Positions 1 through 5,281 of a stretch of 7,595 nucleotides of DNA are shown one piece after another (within the stretch, counting starts at the first letter, position 1; the number at the start of each line of letters is the position of its first letter). The position numbers and the translations under genes were made by a program. The notes below the pieces were generated by a model. It made no database searches, was not told the origin of the DNA, and saw only the letters and a list, made by a program, of their open reading frames with translations. This stretch comes from DSSM01 sp964484125 (lineage in GTDB: Bacteria; Bacteroidota; Ignavibacteria; Tepidaquicellales; Tepidaquicellaceae): positions 1-7,595 of the forward strand of contig CAZAEK010000050.1 of the NCBI GenBank assembly GCA_964484125.1, given 5' to 3'.

Positions 1-42
1 AAACTTTACAAACTTTACAAACTTTACAAACTTTACAAACTT
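1..42. repeat. 9-bp tandem repeat array (AAACTTTAC)n
   Basis: Four perfect copies of the 9-mer AAACTTTAC are followed by a partial copy (AAACTT), and the array may continue beyond the left edge. The unit length is a multiple of three, and one frame reads Lys-Leu-Tyr repeatedly, but that frame closes at a stop near position 90, with no recognisable protein. I treat it as a non-coding minisatellite. The same word occurs inverted at the right edge of the window (7581-7595). Confidence 0.9.
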
Positions 43-54
43 AAAGACCTCCTC

Positions 55-96
55 ACTCCCATTCTCAAAATGAAACTCCCATTCTCAATATGAGAA
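55..96 (+). promoter_or_regulatory. Paired upstream sites, likely activator-binding (UAS)
   Basis: Two 19-nt direct repeats (55-73 and 75-93) differ at one base and are spaced 20 bp apart, about two helical turns. The second copy contains a perfect dyad, TTCTCA-ATA-TGAGAA (82-96). The first has a degenerate version, TTCTCA-AAA-TGAAAC. They lie about 100-140 bp upstream of the start point predicted from the sigma-54 promoter at 168-184. That is where bacterial enhancer-binding proteins commonly bind. The cognate activator is not identifiable from this window, and the binding role is an inference. Confidence 0.55.
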
Positions 97-167
97 AATC
101 ACCTCTTATATAACAGTAAAAAAACATCAATTTAGCCCCCTATACACAAATTCCCCTCCTCAAAATA

Positions 168-184
168 TTGGCACGAAAATTGCA
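168..184 (+). promoter_or_regulatory. Sigma-54 (RpoN) -24/-12 promoter
   Basis: The sequence TTGGCACGAAAATTGCA matches the sigma-54 consensus YTGGCACGRNNNTTGCW at every defined position. GG falls in the -24 element and GC in the -12 element, with the correct spacing. Taking the C at 183 as -12 puts the transcript start near 195, giving a leader of about 109 nt before the ATG at 304. No other gene start lies nearby in this direction, so the target is the interrupted T9SS surface-protein gene. Sigma-54 promoters need an ATP-dependent activator, which fits the paired sites upstream. Confidence 0.85.
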
Positions 185-287
185 AATTATTTTACGTAAC
201 AGTCTCTGGGCGGCAGAAAACAGGGATTAAGTTTTAAAGAAAAATTAAATTAAGTTGAAAAAAAATTTAAAAAAATTCAAGTAAAAA

Positions 288-293
288 AAGGAG
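288..293 (+). promoter_or_regulatory. Ribosome-binding site AAGGAG
   Basis: AAGGAG lies ten bases before the ATG at 304, in an A-rich context. It decides the start of the surface-protein gene: the frame from 304 encodes a signal peptide, whereas the TTG at 340 and the ATG at 505 in the same frame have no such site. The signal is intact even though the sixth codon downstream is a stop. Confidence 0.75.
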
Positions 294-339
294 AAAAAGA
301 GTTATGAAAACACTTTTATGATTTTCAGCATTAGCAATA

Positions 340-918
340 TTGCTAATAACTTTCACCGCAAGTTTGGGGTGGGGGCAATACTCTGATGGAGATTATAGGA
401 CAAAATCATCTGGCACTAATTCGTGGACTTTAAACTCAAATTGGGAATACTTTGAGGGTGGTGAATGGTACGACTGTAATAATTATGAAATTGATGCTCC
501 AGGAATGAGTTCTTCTACGTCAACAATTTATCTTACTAGAGATATGTCGTTAGATCAATCAGCCTATTTACAAACTATAGTTTTATCGGCAGATGTAACA
601 TTAACTGTAAATAGTACTAACAGCTTATATCTAGCAGATGCTACAACGCTGAATACAAATAATACTTTATCAATAAATGGAGTTGTCGAATGTTTAAACT
701 CATTTACCAATAATGGAATTGTTACAATTAATTCCAACGGTGTATTCAAATTAAATTCTAGTACAACTAAGAAAATTCTTAATAACGGTACTTTTAACGT
801 ATATGGGACATTAAATTTTCACAAAGGAGGGTACAGTACGGCAAGTAATCCTCACATAACGTTTCAAGAGGGCTCTACTTTATTATACACTGGTTCTTCA
901 CGAACAATTTCTGGATAA
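340..918 (+). CDS. N-terminal open segment of the interrupted surface protein
   Basis: This is the open stretch between the two stops, counted from an in-frame TTG. The first in-frame ATG is at 505, and neither start has a ribosome-binding site, so independent translation is doubtful. The first residues (LLITFTASLGWGQ) are the second half of the signal peptide encoded from 304. The mature part starts with an aromatic-rich segment around the WTLNSNWEYFEGGEWYD motif. It continues with alternating short strands rich in Asn, Thr, Ser, Leu and Val (VTLTVNSTNSLYL, TFNVYGTLNF), the style of right-handed beta-helix adhesin-like proteins of Bacteroidota and Ignavibacteria. It ends at the start of the first internal repeat, where the TAA cuts it off after RTISG. 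Gene callers may list it as a separate hypothetical protein. I regard it as part of the 304-2727 gene. Confidence 0.5.
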   Translation: MLITFTASLGWGQYSDGDYRTKSSGTNSWTLNSNWEYFEGGEWYDCNNYEIDAPGMSSSTSTIYLTRDMSLDQSAYLQTIVLSADVTLTVNSTNSLYLADATTLNTNNTLSINGVVECLNSFTNNGIVTINSNGVFKLNSSTTKKILNNGTFNVYGTLNFHKGGYSTASNPHITFQEGSTLLYTGSSRTISG

Positions 919-1641
919 TATACTTTGCCGTCATCAAAACCGACAAATATCACAATGGAGTTAAGCGATAACAGTTATACACTAACTTTTGGGTCTGATA
1001 TTTCAATGCTGGGTAATTTAAAGTTGGCAACCGGAGTTTTAACCTTAGCAGCATATAATATAACTGTTTCAGGTAAAATTATCAAAGGTAATGGCACTTT
1101 TAATATGAGTTCTTCAGGTACTTTAACTTATTTAACTGGTTCAACTCTTGAATACCAATCAGGCACAGCCACAATAGGGAACGAATATCCATCGTCAGAT
1201 TCACCGGAAAATTTAATAATTCAAACTTCCAGTACTAGTAATGTGATAACCTTAGATGGCAATAGAACTGTACAGGGAACATTAACTTTAAATCAAGGTA
1301 CTTTGGCTACAGGAAGCAACACATTAACTGTGAATACATCCGTTGTTCGTCAAGAGGGTTCATTTAACGGAAATATATCGTATGGTACTAATGCAACACT
1401 ATATTATTTTGGTGTTTCGAAAACAATTGGTGATGAAATTACAGCAGTTTCATATCCTAAAAATTTCTATCTTTATTTAACAAATAGTACTGATATTTTA
1501 ACAATTAATGCTAATCGCAGTGTTGATGGAACATTAACCTTGAAAAATGGATTACTGAAAGTCAACGATGGTTATGCATTTACATTAGGTTCGAGCGAAA
1601 GCAATCTTGGTACATTGGACAGGGATGGGACTAATACTACC
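874..1641 (+). repeat. Three degenerate ~85-residue protein repeats
   Basis: Repeat A (874-1140), B (1141-1392) and C (1393 to about 1641) share the pattern (S/A)TLxYxxxxxTIxxE(Y/I), then Px(N), then a strand pair ending (L/G)xLxLxxGxL. Representative cores are TLEYQSGTATIGNEY in B and TLYYFGVSKTIGDEI in C. In repeat A the Glu position is the TAA stop at 916-918. The repeats have diverged at the DNA level, so they are old duplications of a structural unit and not a recombination-active array. Confidence 0.6.
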
Positions 1642-2727
1642 GGAAAGATTATTGGTACATTCAATCGCTGGATTGCCGCAGGAAATTCAAGTCTGATTTT
1701 ATATCCAATGGCTACACCTGAAACTCCTTACGATTATAGAAGTGCAAGATTAAGTTTTAATGATGTTCTGACAAGTGGACCTGTACAAGTTACTTTTGTG
1801 AAGGGTGATCCCGGTGGAAATACATCTTACGCTCCGTATGAGTCTGGTGCTCAAACAAAGAAATACGAAACATATTGGGCAAATGGATATTGGAAAATTG
1901 AAGAAGGTACTTCCGGTGAATTTGTTTTAGGTTCAGGGAATTATTCTGTGAATTTATATACAGCGGGTATTTCCGGTATTAGTGCTTTGGATAAAGTAAG
2001 AGTATTAAAAAAGAATTCATTAGGAGATCAATGGCCTGAAGTAATCATAGGAACGCATGCAAATGGTTCTGATAATGAAGCAAAAAGAACAGGATATACT
2101 TCGTTTAGTATCTTTGGATTAGGTGGAAATGCAACAGAGGATTTCAATAATCTTCAAGGCTCAAATCCTGTAACATTGGCTTCCTTCTCATTCTCAACTT
2201 CCGGAAATGATGCAAATCTAACATGGGTTACTTCAATGGAAGAAAACAATTCCGGTTTTGATATTGAAAGAAAGAAAGTTGACGGTGAATGGTCAAAAAT
2301 TGGATATATTAAAGGAAATGGTAACAGTAATTCTCAGATAACTTATAAGTATTCGGATAAAAATCTTGTGACCGGAAAGTATCAATACAGATTAAAGCAG
2401 ATTGATTTTAACGGTAATTTCGAATACCATGCATTGAAGGGATTTGTCGAAATCGGTGTTCCGAATAAATTTGAATTGTCACAGAACTATCCGAATCCGT
2501 TCAATCCTGTAACTAAGATAGATTTTGAAGTTCCGGAAAATGGAATGGTTTCTATTAAGATATATGATATGCTTGGTAAGGAAGTTAAAACACTTGTAAA
2601 CGAAATCAAGCAGGCAGGTTATCATACTCTGGAAGTCAATGCGGGTAACCTTTCCAGCGGAACATACTTCTACAGAATGAATGCAGGAAAGTTTGTAAAA
2701 ACTTTAAAAATGGTTGTTGTCAAGTAA
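925..2727 (+). CDS. C-terminal open segment: repeats, FnIII-like region and T9SS type A sorting domain
   Basis: This 600-codon open stretch follows the second stop. Possible starts are TTG 925 or ATG 955, both without a ribosome-binding site and without a signal peptide, so the piece could not be exported alone. It contains most of repeat A, all of repeat B (1141-1392) and repeat C (from 1393). A GTFNRWIAAG-type segment and a beta-rich stretch follow, as seen in many Ignavibacteria surface proteins. From about 2164 there is a fibronectin III-like sandwich (NPVTLASFSFSTSGNDANLTW, later YRLKQIDFNGNFEY). From 2470 to the end comes the sorting domain: FELSQNYPNPFNPVTKIDF, then IKIYDMLGKEVKTLVNE, then LSSGTYFYRM and KMVVVK. 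This matches the family known as T9SS type A (Por secretion) sorting domains, which direct passage across the outer membrane and surface attachment or release. Confidence 0.6.
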   Translation: MPSSKPTNITMELSDNSYTLTFGSDISMLGNLKLATGVLTLAAYNITVSGKIIKGNGTFNMSSSGTLTYLTGSTLEYQSGTATIGNEYPSSDSPENLIIQTSSTSNVITLDGNRTVQGTLTLNQGTLATGSNTLTVNTSVVRQEGSFNGNISYGTNATLYYFGVSKTIGDEITAVSYPKNFYLYLTNSTDILTINANRSVDGTLTLKNGLLKVNDGYAFTLGSSESNLGTLDRDGTNTTGKIIGTFNRWIAAGNSSLILYPMATPETPYDYRSARLSFNDVLTSGPVQVTFVKGDPGGNTSYAPYESGAQTKKYETYWANGYWKIEEGTSGEFVLGSGNYSVNLYTAGISGISALDKVRVLKKNSLGDQWPEVIIGTHANGSDNEAKRTGYTSFSIFGLGGNATEDFNNLQGSNPVTLASFSFSTSGNDANLTWVTSMEENNSGFDIERKKVDGEWSKIGYIKGNGNSNSQITYKYSDKNLVTGKYQYRLKQIDFNGNFEYHALKGFVEIGVPNKFELSQNYPNPFNPVTKIDFEVPENGMVSIKIYDMLGKEVKTLVNEIKQAGYHTLEVNAGNLSSGTYFYRMNAGKFVKTLKMVVVK

Positions 2728-2760
2728 CTCTTTTTTCTCCTTGTAACTTGATAATTCATT

Positions 2761-2792
2761 GAATGGTCATAGAAATATGACCATTCTTTTTT
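2761..2792 (+). terminator. Rho-independent terminator after the surface-protein gene
   Basis: GAATGGTCAT and ATGACCATTC form a perfect 10-bp stem with a 6-base loop (AGAAAT), followed directly by six T residues. It lies 33 bases after the stop of the surface-protein gene and ahead of the next gene, so it isolates the sigma-54 unit from what follows. Confidence 0.9.
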
Positions 2793-2818
2793 GTTAGTAA
2801 TAGAGAAAAATAAATAAA

Positions 2819-2849
2819 TTGAATAGTGATTTTAGTTTGATTAGTTTTG
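2819..2849 (+). promoter_or_regulatory. Candidate Bacteroidota-type promoter for the 2871 gene
   Basis: TAGTTTTG (2842-2849) fits the TAnnTTTG -7 box, and TTG (2819-2821) lies 20 bases upstream as a possible -33 element. Transcription would start only some 15 bases before the ATG, giving a very short leader without Shine-Dalgarno. Such motifs arise easily in AT-rich DNA, so this is tentative. Confidence 0.35.
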
Positions 2850-2870
2850 AATAAACTATTTTAATAAAAA

Positions 2871-3344
2871 ATGGATTTAGTTACTCTCCTTAAAGATTAC
2901 AAGCAGGAAATTGTCGAAGAAGCTTATCAGAATTTTGAACCAGTAAAACTTCACGGTTATACAAAGGTTGGTGAAGAACGTACTAAAGAAAAAATGTGCA
3001 ATCTTTATAATGTTTTGATTGAATGTGTCGAAAATAAAACTCTTATCCCGGTTTTAAATCATACAGAGAAAATTGCAAAGGAAAGATATTCCTCCGGTTA
3101 TGATTTACATGAAATTCAGACAGTTATTAATGCTCTTGAACAATCTATCTGGAAAAGAGTTTTTTCTGAAATTGAACCTGAAAAATATCCGGAATATCTC
3201 GGACTTGTCTCCACTGTTCTCGGGGCGGGGAAAGACAACCTTGCAAGAACCTATGTTGAACTTGCAAGCAAAATAAAAGTGCCTACCTTAAACCTTCAGG
3301 CATTATTTACAGGGAGTGAAGGCGATAAAGCTATAAAAGAATAA
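2871..3344 (+). CDS. Helical protein resembling RsbRD-type N-terminal sensor domain
   Basis: This is a 157-residue, apparently all-helical soluble protein without signal peptide or membrane segment. It begins MDLVTLLKDYKQEIVEEAY and has a central motif ERYSSGYDLHEIQTVINALEQSIWKRVF (about residues 71-98). That layout, an N-terminal helix followed by a (R)Y..GY.L.E(I/V)Q...NALE..(I/L)W segment, recalls the RsbRD N-terminal domain family. Those domains sit at the front of RsbR-like stressosome proteins and some histidine kinases. Here it stands alone with no STAS or kinase domain attached, so it may be a free regulatory or ligand-sensing protein. The similarity is from memory of the family pattern and is moderate. 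The start is the ATG at 2871, preceded by an A/T-rich stretch without Shine-Dalgarno. The gene lies between a terminator and a 187-bp gap and therefore looks monocistronic. Confidence 0.6.
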   Translation: MDLVTLLKDYKQEIVEEAYQNFEPVKLHGYTKVGEERTKEKMCNLYNVLIECVENKTLIPVLNHTEKIAKERYSSGYDLHEIQTVINALEQSIWKRVFSEIEPEKYPEYLGLVSTVLGAGKDNLARTYVELASKIKVPTLNLQALFTGSEGDKAIKE

Positions 3345-3415
3345 ACGAGTATCATTGTCTTCTAAAAACCTTATATATACTGAATTTCAGCATTTTTCTA
3401 TGATTTTAATATGAC

Positions 3416-3423
3416 TATATTTG
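3416..3423 (+). promoter_or_regulatory. Candidate -7 box (TATATTTG) for the carboxyltransferase operon
   Basis: An exact TAnnTTTG match lies about 110 bases before the operon's first ATG. It would give a leader of roughly 100 nt that includes the 3468-3488 hairpin element. The -33 element is not well matched, so the call rests mostly on the -7 box and position. Confidence 0.35.
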
Positions 3424-3467
3424 TACAGATGTTAAAAAAATTTCTTTACTTATTGAGTTCCAAATTT

Positions 3468-3488
3468 CCGCAAAGCGGGGTACCACCC
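3468..3488 (+). other. GC-rich hairpin element in the operon leader
   Basis: CCGC-AAA-GCGG (3468-3478) can form a 4-bp stem with a 3-base loop. The right arm runs on into GGGGTACCACCC, which contains the palindrome GGTACC. The GCGGGGT stretch could pair with CCGC upstream or partly with ACCACCC downstream, so two exclusive folds are possible. It stands out as a GC island in otherwise AT-rich intergenic DNA. It may be a dispersed palindromic repeat or a leader regulator, and the sequence alone does not decide. Confidence 0.4.
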
Positions 3489-3531
3489 AAAATGAATTAT
3501 TCTTTAAATCAAAAAATATTTATTTGTTAAA

Positions 3532-5235
3532 ATGAAGAAAAAAATTTTAATCAGAGATTTAACTCTCAGAGACGGGCAACAATCTCAGTTTGCTACAAGA
3601 ATGACACAAAAGCAAATTGACCGTGTTTTGCCTTTTTATAAAGATGCTAATTTCTATGCCGCAGAAGTATGGGGCGGCGCTGTACCTGATTCTATTATGA
3701 GATATCTTAACGAATGTCCATGGGAAAGACTTAAAAAAATCAGAAAGGGTTTCGATAATAAAACACTTTTAACCGCTTTATCAAGAGGCAGAAATCTTTT
3801 TGGCTATAATCCATATCCCGATGATGTTATCGAGGGCTTCAACCGGCTTGCAGTTAAATCAGGTATCGGCATAATGAGAATTTTTGATGCTCTGAACGAC
3901 CTTAATAATATGAAGTCAACTATTAAATTTGTTAAAGAAAATGGCGGACTTGCAGATTGCGCTGTCTGCTATACCGTTGATCCGAAATTTAATCTTAAAG
4001 ATAAAGTTAAAGGTGTGCTTGGCTTAAAGAAACTACCGCCAAGACTTTTTACGATTGATTATTTTGTGAAGAAGGCAAAAGAACTTGAAAAAATGGGTGC
4101 CGATATGATTACTATTAAAGATATGGCTGGTTTAATCCCTCCCGATGTTTCAGCAAATCTTATAAAAAAACTAAAAAAAGAAATCAAAGTTCCTGTTGAT
4201 CTACATACTCACTGCACACCAGGATATGGTCTTGGCTCAATTCTTAATGCAATTGTAAACGGAGTTGATATTGTTGATACTGTTATATGGAATTTTGCAG
4301 GCGGTCCTGCGGCTCCTGCTTTTGAACTTATTCAGATTTTCTGTGATAAACTCAAAATTGATACAGGCGTTAATCTCGATGCAGTTTCTAAAATAAACAA
4401 AGAACTTAAAGAAATAAGAAAAGAGCTCTCGCAGTTTGATGAAATGAAAATTTTCCCGATAGAATTTGATATAGCTAATTATAAACTTTCAAACGAAGTA
4501 AATAAACTTTTCAATAAAGCAATAGATGCGGCAAAGTCAAACAGACATGATGAGGTTACACACTATACTCAGGAAATTGAAAAGCATTTTAATTTCCCGC
4601 CGCCTGATGAAAATGTTAAAAATGCCGAAATTCCTGGTGGTATGTACACAAATATGCTCGCTCAGTTGAAATCAGCAAAACTCGAAGCACTGCTCCCGAG
4701 AGTACTCGAAGTTGTTCCGAGTGTGAGATACGATGCAGGACTTCCGCCGCTTGTTACACCTACTTCTCAGATAGTTGGTGTTCAGGCAGTATATTGCGTA
4801 ATAGATGAGAATAACGGAAAAGAATTTTATGATAATAAATCGGTTCAGTTTGTAAATCTTGTTAAAGGAGTTTACGGAAAGACTCCGTATCCTGTGAAAC
4901 CGGAATTCAGATACAAAATCGCAGGTACGAAAAAAGAAACCCCTTATAATGTAAAAGCATACAGAAAGCAGGAAAATCCTGAACTACCGGAATTTGAAAA
5001 TGTTAAACTCGCAACATCGGAAAAAGAAGAGCTTCTGCTTGAACTTTTCCCTGCAGTTGCATCTGCTTTTCTGAAACGCAAGAGGGAAATTGAATATAAG
5101 AAAATGCTTGCAGAAATCGCGGCAAGAGAAGAAATCGAAATAAGAAAGATTCACGAAGAAGCGGAGAAATATAATAAGCTCAGCGACGAGGAGAAACACG
5201 ATATTCTGATAGAAGGATTATACGGTCACTGGTAA
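3532..5235 (+). CDS. Carboxyltransferase subunit, 5S/PycB/OadA type (pyruvate-oxaloacetate)
   Basis: This cytoplasmic enzyme subunit of 567 residues transfers a carboxyl group between biotin and pyruvate/oxaloacetate. The metal-dependent TIM-barrel domain spans about residues 5-265. It has the metal-binding Asp14 in LTLRDGQQS, the lysine expected to be carbamylated at Lys196 (TIKDMAG), and the paired metal ligands His225 and His227 (LHTHCT). The conserved post-barrel domain follows (GGMYTNMLAQL, PPLVTPTSQIVGVQAV, LVKGVYGKTPYPVKPE), up to LFPAVASAFLKRKRE near 505-518. Instead of the linker and biotin domain of OadA, it ends in a charged helical tail of about 50 residues. The family 5S subunit is nearer 505 residues, so the tail is extra. 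Biotin is supplied by the separate carrier at 7129. It is the first gene of a four-gene operon, 46 bp ahead of the 12S-type gene. It could equally serve a pyruvate carboxylase or oxaloacetate decarboxylase. Confidence 0.9.
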   Translation: MKKKILIRDLTLRDGQQSQFATRMTQKQIDRVLPFYKDANFYAAEVWGGAVPDSIMRYLNECPWERLKKIRKGFDNKTLLTALSRGRNLFGYNPYPDDVIEGFNRLAVKSGIGIMRIFDALNDLNNMKSTIKFVKENGGLADCAVCYTVDPKFNLKDKVKGVLGLKKLPPRLFTIDYFVKKAKELEKMGADMITIKDMAGLIPPDVSANLIKKLKKEIKVPVDLHTHCTPGYGLGSILNAIVNGVDIVDTVIWNFAGGPAAPAFELIQIFCDKLKIDTGVNLDAVSKINKELKEIRKELSQFDEMKIFPIEFDIANYKLSNEVNKLFNKAIDAAKSNRHDEVTHYTQEIEKHFNFPPPDENVKNAEIPGGMYTNMLAQLKSAKLEALLPRVLEVVPSVRYDAGLPPLVTPTSQIVGVQAVYCVIDENNGKEFYDNKSVQFVNLVKGVYGKTPYPVKPEFRYKIAGTKKETPYNVKAYRKQENPELPEFENVKLATSEKEELLLELFPAVASAFLKRKREIEYKKMLAEIAAREEIEIRKIHEEAEKYNKLSDEEKHDILIEGLYGHW

Positions 5236-5272
5236 AAAATAATTTATATATTAAAACATAAAATTTTTCAAC

Positions 5273-5276
5273 GGAG
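5273..5276 (+). promoter_or_regulatory. Ribosome-binding site GGAG for the 12S-type gene
   Basis: GGAG lies five bases before the ATG at 5282 and fixes that start. It contrasts with the first operon gene, which has no such site. Confidence 0.6.
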
Positions 5277-5281
5277 AAAAA

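Larger units (their letters stand above)
43..303 (+). promoter_or_regulatory. Regulatory/leader region upstream of the surface-protein gene
   Basis: This stretch holds no gene. In order it contains two near-identical 19-bp repeats (55-93), an AT-rich spacer with C-runs (for example 136-140 and 153-156), a sigma-54 type promoter (168-184), and an approximately 109-nt leader. The leader becomes very A-rich and purine-rich from about 237 and ends in a ribosome-binding site. No convincing hairpin was seen in the leader. The layout of upstream sites, -24/-12 promoter, leader and start codon is typical of an enhancer-dependent promoter region. Confidence 0.7.
304..2727 (+). pseudogene. T9SS-secreted repeat/beta-helix surface protein, interrupted by two in-frame stops
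   Basis: One continuous frame of 807 codons runs from ATG 304 to TAA 2727 and is broken only by TGA at codon 6 (319-321) and TAA at codon 205 (916-918). There is no frameshift. Read through the stops, it starts with a signal peptide (MKTLL-stop-FSALAILLITFTASLGWGQ), probably cleaved before the Gln. An Asn/Thr-rich beta-helix-like region follows, then three related repeats of about 85 residues, a C-terminal beta-sandwich region, and a type IX secretion sorting domain. The expected product is a large exported or cell-surface-attached protein of unknown ligand. The promoter, ribosome-binding site, start codon, sorting domain and terminator are all intact, so inactivation looks recent. A sequencing error at one stop or stop-codon readthrough are the alternatives. 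Recoding of TAA is unlikely because every gene here ends in TAA. Confidence 0.75.
3345..3531 (+). promoter_or_regulatory. Intergenic region upstream of the carboxyltransferase operon
   Basis: The first part holds a short palindrome, CTGAATTTCAG (3380-3390), followed by a T-run, at best a weak terminator. TATATTTG (3416-3423) fits the TAnnTTTG -7 box, but its -33 region (TTTTTC near 3393) is poor. A TTGTCT/TATACT pair (3355-3381) has a short 15-bp spacer and is less convincing. From 3468 comes a GC-rich hairpin element. No Shine-Dalgarno sequence precedes the ATG at 3532. Confidence 0.45.

Noticed and set aside
1..90. Coding Lys-Leu-Tyr repeat protein entering from the left edge
   Set aside because: The frame is open only because the 9-mer unit contains no stop in that phase. 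It ends in low-complexity sequence overlapping the regulatory repeats, with no domain or codon-usage signal.
119..140. Possible IHF site between the upstream repeats and the sigma-54 promoter
   Set aside because: CATCAATTT resembles half of the WATCAANNNNTTR consensus, but the first base and the TTR half do not fit.
304..2727. Alternative genetic code or selenocysteine explaining the in-frame TGA and TAA
   Set aside because: TAA terminates every gene in the window, no other gene contains in-frame TGA, tryptophan is encoded by TGG, and Sec in a signal peptide makes no sense. Nonsense changes are simpler.
3456..3500. T-box-like GGGTGGTACC on the minus strand
   Set aside because: The core word resembles the T-box antiterminator, but the flanking CGCG is replaced, no specifier region or terminator is visible, and the gene lying downstream on that strand would be antisense to a real + strand gene.
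3492..3530. 12-codon ORF (MNYSLNQKIFIC) ending one base before the carboxyltransferase ATG
   Set aside because: It has no ribosome-binding site and no codon run or hairpin typical of an attenuator leader peptide. Short ORFs like this are expected by chance.
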